DNA of 9,889 bases from an uncultured Collinsella sp. (lineage in GTDB: Bacteria > Actinomycetota > Coriobacteriia > Coriobacteriales > Coriobacteriaceae). The position numbers and the translations under genes are program-made. The stretch covers positions 1 through 9,889 of the forward strand of contig CAUEQX010000061.1 of assembly GCA_959020035.1 (NCBI GenBank), in the 5' to 3' direction. Below, piece by piece: positions 6,769 to 9,889 of this stretch. The notes under the pieces are model-generated. The model was given only the letters and a program-made list of their open reading frames with translations. It was not told the origin of the DNA and ran no database searches. Within the stretch, counting starts at the first letter, position 1. Each line of letters starts with the position of its first letter.

Positions 6769-6812
6769 GCCGGGGGCGGCACGTCACACGGCGCGCCGCC
6801 CCCGGCCTTTTT
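6769..6812 (+). terminator. Intrinsic terminator of the EIICB-GH1 unit
   Basis: GCCGGGGGCGGC (6769-6780) and GCCGCCCCCGGC (6795-6806) form a perfect 12-bp GC stem with a 14-nt loop, followed by CTTTTT. It begins 61 bases past the GH1 stop and should end the rightward transcript before the convergent regulator gene. Confidence 0.9.
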
Positions 6813-6828
6813 GGGCGGTTCGGGGTCC

Positions 6829-6893
6829 GTTTGTCTCAATCTGTAACATCTAGCCGAGTTTTTGGGTCCTAGCTGTTACAGATTGAGACGAAC
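6829..6893. repeat. Palindromic element, copy 1
   Basis: GTCTCAATCTGTAACA (6833-6848) and TGTTACAGATTGAGAC (6874-6889) are perfectly complementary. GTTT and GAAC extend the stem outward to 6829 and 6893 with one G-T mismatch. An inner CTAG pair (6850-6853 and 6869-6872) continues it past one mismatch. The loop is 6854-6868. A diverged second copy follows at an offset of exactly 81 bp. The element sits between two convergent genes and is REP-like. Confidence 0.8.
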
Positions 6894-6914
6894 AGGATTG
6901 CTCTTTCCGAAGAA

Positions 6915-6970
6915 TCTAAATCTGTAACACGTAGCCCGCTTTTGACCGTCTACCTGTTACAAATCGAGAC
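6915..6970. repeat. Palindromic element, diverged copy 2
   Basis: AATCTGTAACA (6919-6929) and CTGTTACA (6954-6961) repeat the same segments of copy 1 at an offset of 81 bp, with the TAGCC before the loop also conserved. The stem is imperfect (roughly 16 of 20 positions), and the right arm runs on to CGAGAC (6965-6970). It ends only 15 bp from the stop codon of the leftward LacI-family gene and may help end that transcript, although no T tract follows in the leftward direction. Confidence 0.7.
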
Positions 6971-6984
6971 AGACGGAGTAGGAC

Positions 6985-8013
6985 CTAACCCCGTATGTCC
7001 CTAACAGTCGAGCGTTCGACCAGCGTGCTCGGCACATGAATCGCCTCGATAGACGAGCTCTCTCCAATCGCCGCCTCAAACGCAAGCTTACCGACACCGC
7101 GCAAATCAAATCGCAGCGTCGTCAGCCGATTGTGAGGAACAAGTCCCTCGAGTGCGTCGTCGATACCAACCACGCTCACGTCGTCGGGCACGGACAGGCC
7201 CGCGTTCTCGAGCGCGGCGATAACGCCCAGCGCCATCTGGTCATTTGCCGCAAGCACGGCAGTCGGCGTCTGCGACCCGCCGGCAAGCACCTCGGCCGCA
7301 ATCCGCTCGCCCATGGCGTACCCACTGTCCGCACTCCAATCGCCACGCAGCATCGGAGCGGCATCGACATGAGCACGACCCAGCGTATCGCGCCAACCGG
7401 CCTCACGAAAACGCGAGGAAATCGAGTTTTCCGGACCCGCCACAAACCGCATATTCGAGTGACCATGTTCCAGCAGATAATTGGTCAACAGCTCGCACGA
7501 ACCATACTGGTCGGAGTCGATCGTCGTGCAGCGCGGATGCGCATACATGGACAGGATGACCGTTCGCACTCCCGGCTGGGGAACAAACTCCTCAAAATCA
7601 GGAGCCATGCGGTTCATGTTGAGAATCATGCCGTCGACGGGTCGCTCGACCATGCGGCGCGAGGCATCGGCAAGTGCATAGGGCTTGTCGCCGCCCATCT
7701 CGATCATAGTGACGGCAAAATCGTGCTCGCGCGCCGCTTGCATGATACCCTCGAGCGTCGCCAGGTTACCGACACGTGTGATGTTGTACATGCACAGGCC
7801 AATAGAACGATACGACCCGCCGCGCAACGCCGCTCCAGCAAAATTGGGACGAAAGCCCAGCTCTTCCATGGCGGCCAGCACACGCTTGCGCGTCTTTTCC
7901 GTCACGTTGGGCATACCGTTGACCACGCGAGACACAGTCTGGCGGCTCACGCCAGCGAGCGCCGCAACCTCTGCCGCGCTCGCCGAACGACCATTCCTTG
8001 TCTGCTGATCCAT
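6985..8013 (-). CDS. LacI-family transcriptional repressor, second module
   Basis: A LacI/GalR-family repressor of about 342 residues from the preferred start. The helix-turn-helix is AAEVAALAGVSRQTVSRVV, then the hinge region ELGFRPNFAGAALRGG and the ligand-binding domain ending VRDIRG. The recognition helix has Arg before QTVSR where the paralog at 2065-3069 has Glu. The frame is open to an ATG at 8070, but that start lacks a ribosome site. ATG 8013 and GTG 8022 (AGG five nt upstream) are better, and the choice between them is open. It is divergent from the second GH1 gene, with three copies of a shared operator-like motif between them, one just past the likely transcription start of this gene. 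It probably represses the second GH1 gene and itself; the inducer is unknown. Confidence 0.9.
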   Translation of the reverse strand: MDQQTRNGRSASAAEVAALAGVSRQTVSRVVNGMPNVTEKTRKRVLAAMEELGFRPNFAGAALRGGSYRSIGLCMYNITRVGNLATLEGIMQAAREHDFAVTMIEMGGDKPYALADASRRMVERPVDGMILNMNRMAPDFEEFVPQPGVRTVILSMYAHPRCTTIDSDQYGSCELLTNYLLEHGHSNMRFVAGPENSISSRFREAGWRDTLGRAHVDAAPMLRGDWSADSGYAMGERIAAEVLAGGSQTPTAVLAANDQMALGVIAALENAGLSVPDDVSVVGIDDALEGLVPHNRLTTLRFDLRGVGKLAFEAAIGESSSIEAIHVPSTLVERSTVRDIRG

Positions 8014-8073
8014 GCCTTCCACGCTAACCTGCTTCCCAACTATTCCCCGCGCCCATGGCGCATCGTACATACA

Positions 8074-8089
8074 TTGATAACGTGCTCAT
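8074..8089. promoter_or_regulatory. Operator-like site near the second repressor's transcription start
   Basis: TTGATAACGTGCTCAT differs at two positions from the 16-mer at 8206-8221. It begins a few bases downstream of the predicted leftward start point (about 8094), where a bound repressor would block early elongation. It is a good candidate for autoregulation. Confidence 0.55.
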
Positions 8090-8100
8090 GATACCCGAGC

Positions 8101-8130
8101 CATATACCACAACATGAAAACTTCTGTCAA
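8101..8130 (-). promoter_or_regulatory. Promoter of the second LacI-family gene
   Basis: Read leftward, a perfect -35 TTGACA (complement of 8125-8130) is followed after 18 bp by TATATG (complement of 8101-8106), a 4/6 match to -10. The start point would be near 8094, directly before the operator-like site at 8074-8089. This is the clearest promoter in the window. Confidence 0.6.
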
Positions 8131-8205
8131 TCAAAACCGCTTACCGAACAAATACAACCGTTCGCAGCTGTTTGAAGTTGTTTTGTTTCTATACATCCCA
8201 GCCGG

Positions 8206-8249
8206 ATGTTAACGTGCTCATTGTCAAATGTTCACGTGCTCATTTGGTT
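8206..8249. promoter_or_regulatory. Two tandem operators in direct 22-bp repeats upstream of the second GH1 gene
   Basis: The 22-bp units 8206-8227 and 8228-8249 each begin with a 16-mer: ATGTTAACGTGCTCAT (8206-8221) and ATGTTCACGTGCTCAT (8228-8243). The second is a palindrome of the form ATG-NN-CACGTG-NN-CAT; the first keeps ATG, ACGT and CAT. Two helical turns separate them, allowing two repressor dimers side by side on one face. They sit just upstream of a possible -10 TCTAAT (8249-8254), within the control region of the GH1 gene that starts about 110 bp downstream. Confidence 0.65.
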
Positions 8250-8362
8250 CTAATCATTTTAAGATAGTGTTTATCGGGCTTTTTCACCGCTGAACGCTAA
8301 CCAGGGAGCCTCCTGAGCGCAAACGCACAATATCGAACAGCGAGACGAGAGGATGTATGCAT

Positions 8363-9805
8363 ATGTCTTTGCTAAACCGCGTACAGCAGCTGCCGAAGGG
8401 CTTTGTTTGGGGCGCCGCAACCGCCGCGTACCAAACGGAAGGTTCCACGAAGGTGGCAGGCAAGGGTAAGACCATGTGGGACGATTACCTTGTCGCCCAG
8501 GGTCGCTTTTTGCCCGACCCGGCCAGTGATTTCTACAACCGCTACGAGGAGGATATCCGCCTTTCTGCCGAGCATGGACTCAACGCCATTCGTGTGTCCA
8601 TCGCCTGGACCCGCATCTTCCCCAACGGCGACGATGCCGAACCCCTCGCCGAGGGCGTTAAGCACTACCACGAGCTGTTCGCCTGCTGCAAAAAGTATGG
8701 CGTCGAGCCCTATGTGTCCCTGCATCACTTTGACTCCCCCGCCGCCCTGTTCAACCAGGGCGACTGGCTCAACCGCAAGACCGTCGACGCCTATGTGCGC
8801 TATGCCGAGTTCTGCTTCCGCGAGTTCCGCGAGGTCAAGAATTGGTTCACCATCAACGAGCTCATCAGCCTCTCGCACTCCCAATACATCCAAGGCAACT
8901 TCCCGCCCAACCATCACTTTGATGTGACGAGCGGCATCCAGAGCCAGCACAACGAGCTCGTTGCCCACGCCCGCGCCGTCAACCTGTATAAGGATCTTGA
9001 CGAGACCGAGCACCTGGGCGGACGCATTGGCATGGTCAACGTCCTGACGCCGGCATATCCTGCCACCGACTCGCCCGCCGACCAGCACGCCGCCGACCTG
9101 TACAACGCCTTCTACACCGACTTCATCATGGACGGCGCCTTCCTGGGTCACTACTCCGCGCGCACCCTCTCACTCATCAACGAGATTCTGCGTGCCAACA
9201 ACGCCACACTTACGGTTGAGGACAGCGACATGGAGGAGCTCGCCAAGGCGGCGCCCCGCAACGATATGTTCGGCCTCAACTACTATCAGTCGGCGTTTAT
9301 CGCCGCCTACGATGGCGAGTCCACCAACAGCTTTAACGGCACCGGAGACAAGGGCACCTCGTGCTTTAAGTTTAAGGGCGTCGGGCAGCAGGTCGATATG
9401 CCGGGTATCCCCACCACCGACTGGGATTGGCTCATCTACCCGCAAGGCCTCTACGACACGCTCAAGCACATCAGCGCCACCTATCCCAACCTCCCCGTCA
9501 TCTATATCACCGAAAACGGCCTGGGCCACAAGGACCCCGAGCCCGACGCAAACGGCATCGTCGCCGATCCCGAGCGCATCGACTTTGTCGACCAGCACAT
9601 GGAGAAGGTGCTCCAGGCGCGCGCCGAGGGCGTCGACGTCCAGGGCTACTTTATCTGGAGCCTGCAGGACCAGTTCTCGTGGGCCAATGGCTATAACAAG
9701 CGCTACGGCCTGTTCTACATCGACTTCGACACGCAAAAACGCTACATCAAGCAGTCGGCACTCTGGTACAAGGAGCTCGCCGACACTATGGCGGACGCGC
9801 AGTAG
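8363..9805 (+). CDS. lacG: 6-phospho-beta-galactosidase, GH1, second copy
   Basis: A GH1 hydrolase of 480 residues from the preferred start, paralogous to the enzyme at 5269-6708 along its whole length. Numbered from the upstream ATG at 8357, the acid/base is Glu168 in TINE and the nucleophile Glu386 in ITENG. The phosphate-site residues are Ser441, Lys448 and Tyr450 in FSWANGYNKRYG, with the galacto-type Trp442. GAGAGGA (8347-8353) lies 9 nt before ATG 8363 but only 3 nt before ATG 8357, so the second is preferred. It should cleave 6-phospho-beta-galactosides in the cytoplasm. Unlike the first copy it has no PTS gene beside it in the window and is controlled from its own operator region next to a second repressor. 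It may act on a different phosphorylated substrate, or the same one under another signal; sequence alone does not decide. Confidence 0.92.
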   Translation: MSLLNRVQQLPKGFVWGAATAAYQTEGSTKVAGKGKTMWDDYLVAQGRFLPDPASDFYNRYEEDIRLSAEHGLNAIRVSIAWTRIFPNGDDAEPLAEGVKHYHELFACCKKYGVEPYVSLHHFDSPAALFNQGDWLNRKTVDAYVRYAEFCFREFREVKNWFTINELISLSHSQYIQGNFPPNHHFDVTSGIQSQHNELVAHARAVNLYKDLDETEHLGGRIGMVNVLTPAYPATDSPADQHAADLYNAFYTDFIMDGAFLGHYSARTLSLINEILRANNATLTVEDSDMEELAKAAPRNDMFGLNYYQSAFIAAYDGESTNSFNGTGDKGTSCFKFKGVGQQVDMPGIPTTDWDWLIYPQGLYDTLKHISATYPNLPVIYITENGLGHKDPEPDANGIVADPERIDFVDQHMEKVLQARAEGVDVQGYFIWSLQDQFSWANGYNKRYGLFYIDFDTQKRYIKQSALWYKELADTMADAQ

Positions 9806-9830
9806 CGCATCGCCTCGCTTTCCCCCGAGA

Positions 9831-9870
9831 AGGGAGCGGCCCTATGCGATACAAACCCAGCCGCTCCCCT
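9831..9870 (+). terminator. Stem-loop after the second GH1 gene, possible terminator
   Basis: GGGAGCGGC (9832-9840) and GCCGCTCCC (9860-9868) form a perfect 9-bp stem with a 19-nt loop, 26 bases past the stop codon. The following bases are C/T-rich (CTCTCTCCCCCT) rather than a T run, so it may be a weak terminator or a 3'-end-stabilising hairpin. Confidence 0.5.
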
Positions 9871-9889
9871 CTCTCCCCCTGGGACCGAC

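Noticed and set aside
7036..8091. 351-codon plus-strand open frame opposite the second repressor
   Set aside because: Arg/His-rich antisense shadow of a clear LacI-family gene.
1..9889. Search for CRISPR arrays, insertion sequences, integrases, toxin-antitoxin pairs or phage-defence genes
   Set aside because: None is supported; every convincing gene is a sugar-use gene, a regulator or the one unassigned membrane protein.

Overview
This window is a GC-rich bacterial accessory locus for phosphotransferase (PTS) uptake of lactose or a related beta-galactoside and its intracellular hydrolysis. Coding strands strongly prefer G or C at third codon positions, while the promoter regions between genes are AT-rich. 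The mix of LacE/LacF/LacG-type proteins, usual in Firmicutes, with this base composition suggests a gut actinobacterium of the Coriobacteriia, perhaps Collinsella. That placement rests on codon use and general resemblance, not on a marker gene.

Layout from left to right. Positions 1-222 are non-coding: a dense cluster of GTTC/GAAC boxes at the left edge, then a leftward intrinsic terminator. Three genes then read leftward: an uncharacterised multi-pass membrane protein (223-1254), a lactose/cellobiose-type PTS enzyme IIA (1512-1850) and a LacI-family repressor (2065-3069). A divergent control region (3070-3426) carries two near-identical 16-bp palindromes. Rightward from it come a lactose-type PTS EIICB permease (3427-5202) and a GH1 6-phospho-beta-galactosidase (5269-6708), closed by a strong terminator. 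Between convergent genes lies a duplicated palindromic element (6829-6970). A second LacI-family repressor reads leftward (6985-8013). Divergent from it, across an operator-rich region (8014-8362), is a second GH1 6-phospho-beta-galactosidase (8363-9805).

How the parts fit. The EIIA protein would pass phosphate to the EIIB domain of the permease, which imports and phosphorylates the disaccharide; the two GH1 enzymes would cleave the 6-phospho product. Each GH1 unit is paired with its own divergent LacI paralog. Each paralog sits beside palindromes of the shared form ATG-NN-(A/C)ACGT(T/G)-NN-CAT, with an AACGTT-type core at the first unit and a CACGTG-type core at the second. This reads as a duplicated repressor-hydrolase module whose operator specificity has diverged. 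Genes for galactose-6-phosphate breakdown (the tagatose pathway) are not in the window. No phage, insertion sequence, CRISPR array, tRNA or rRNA was seen.
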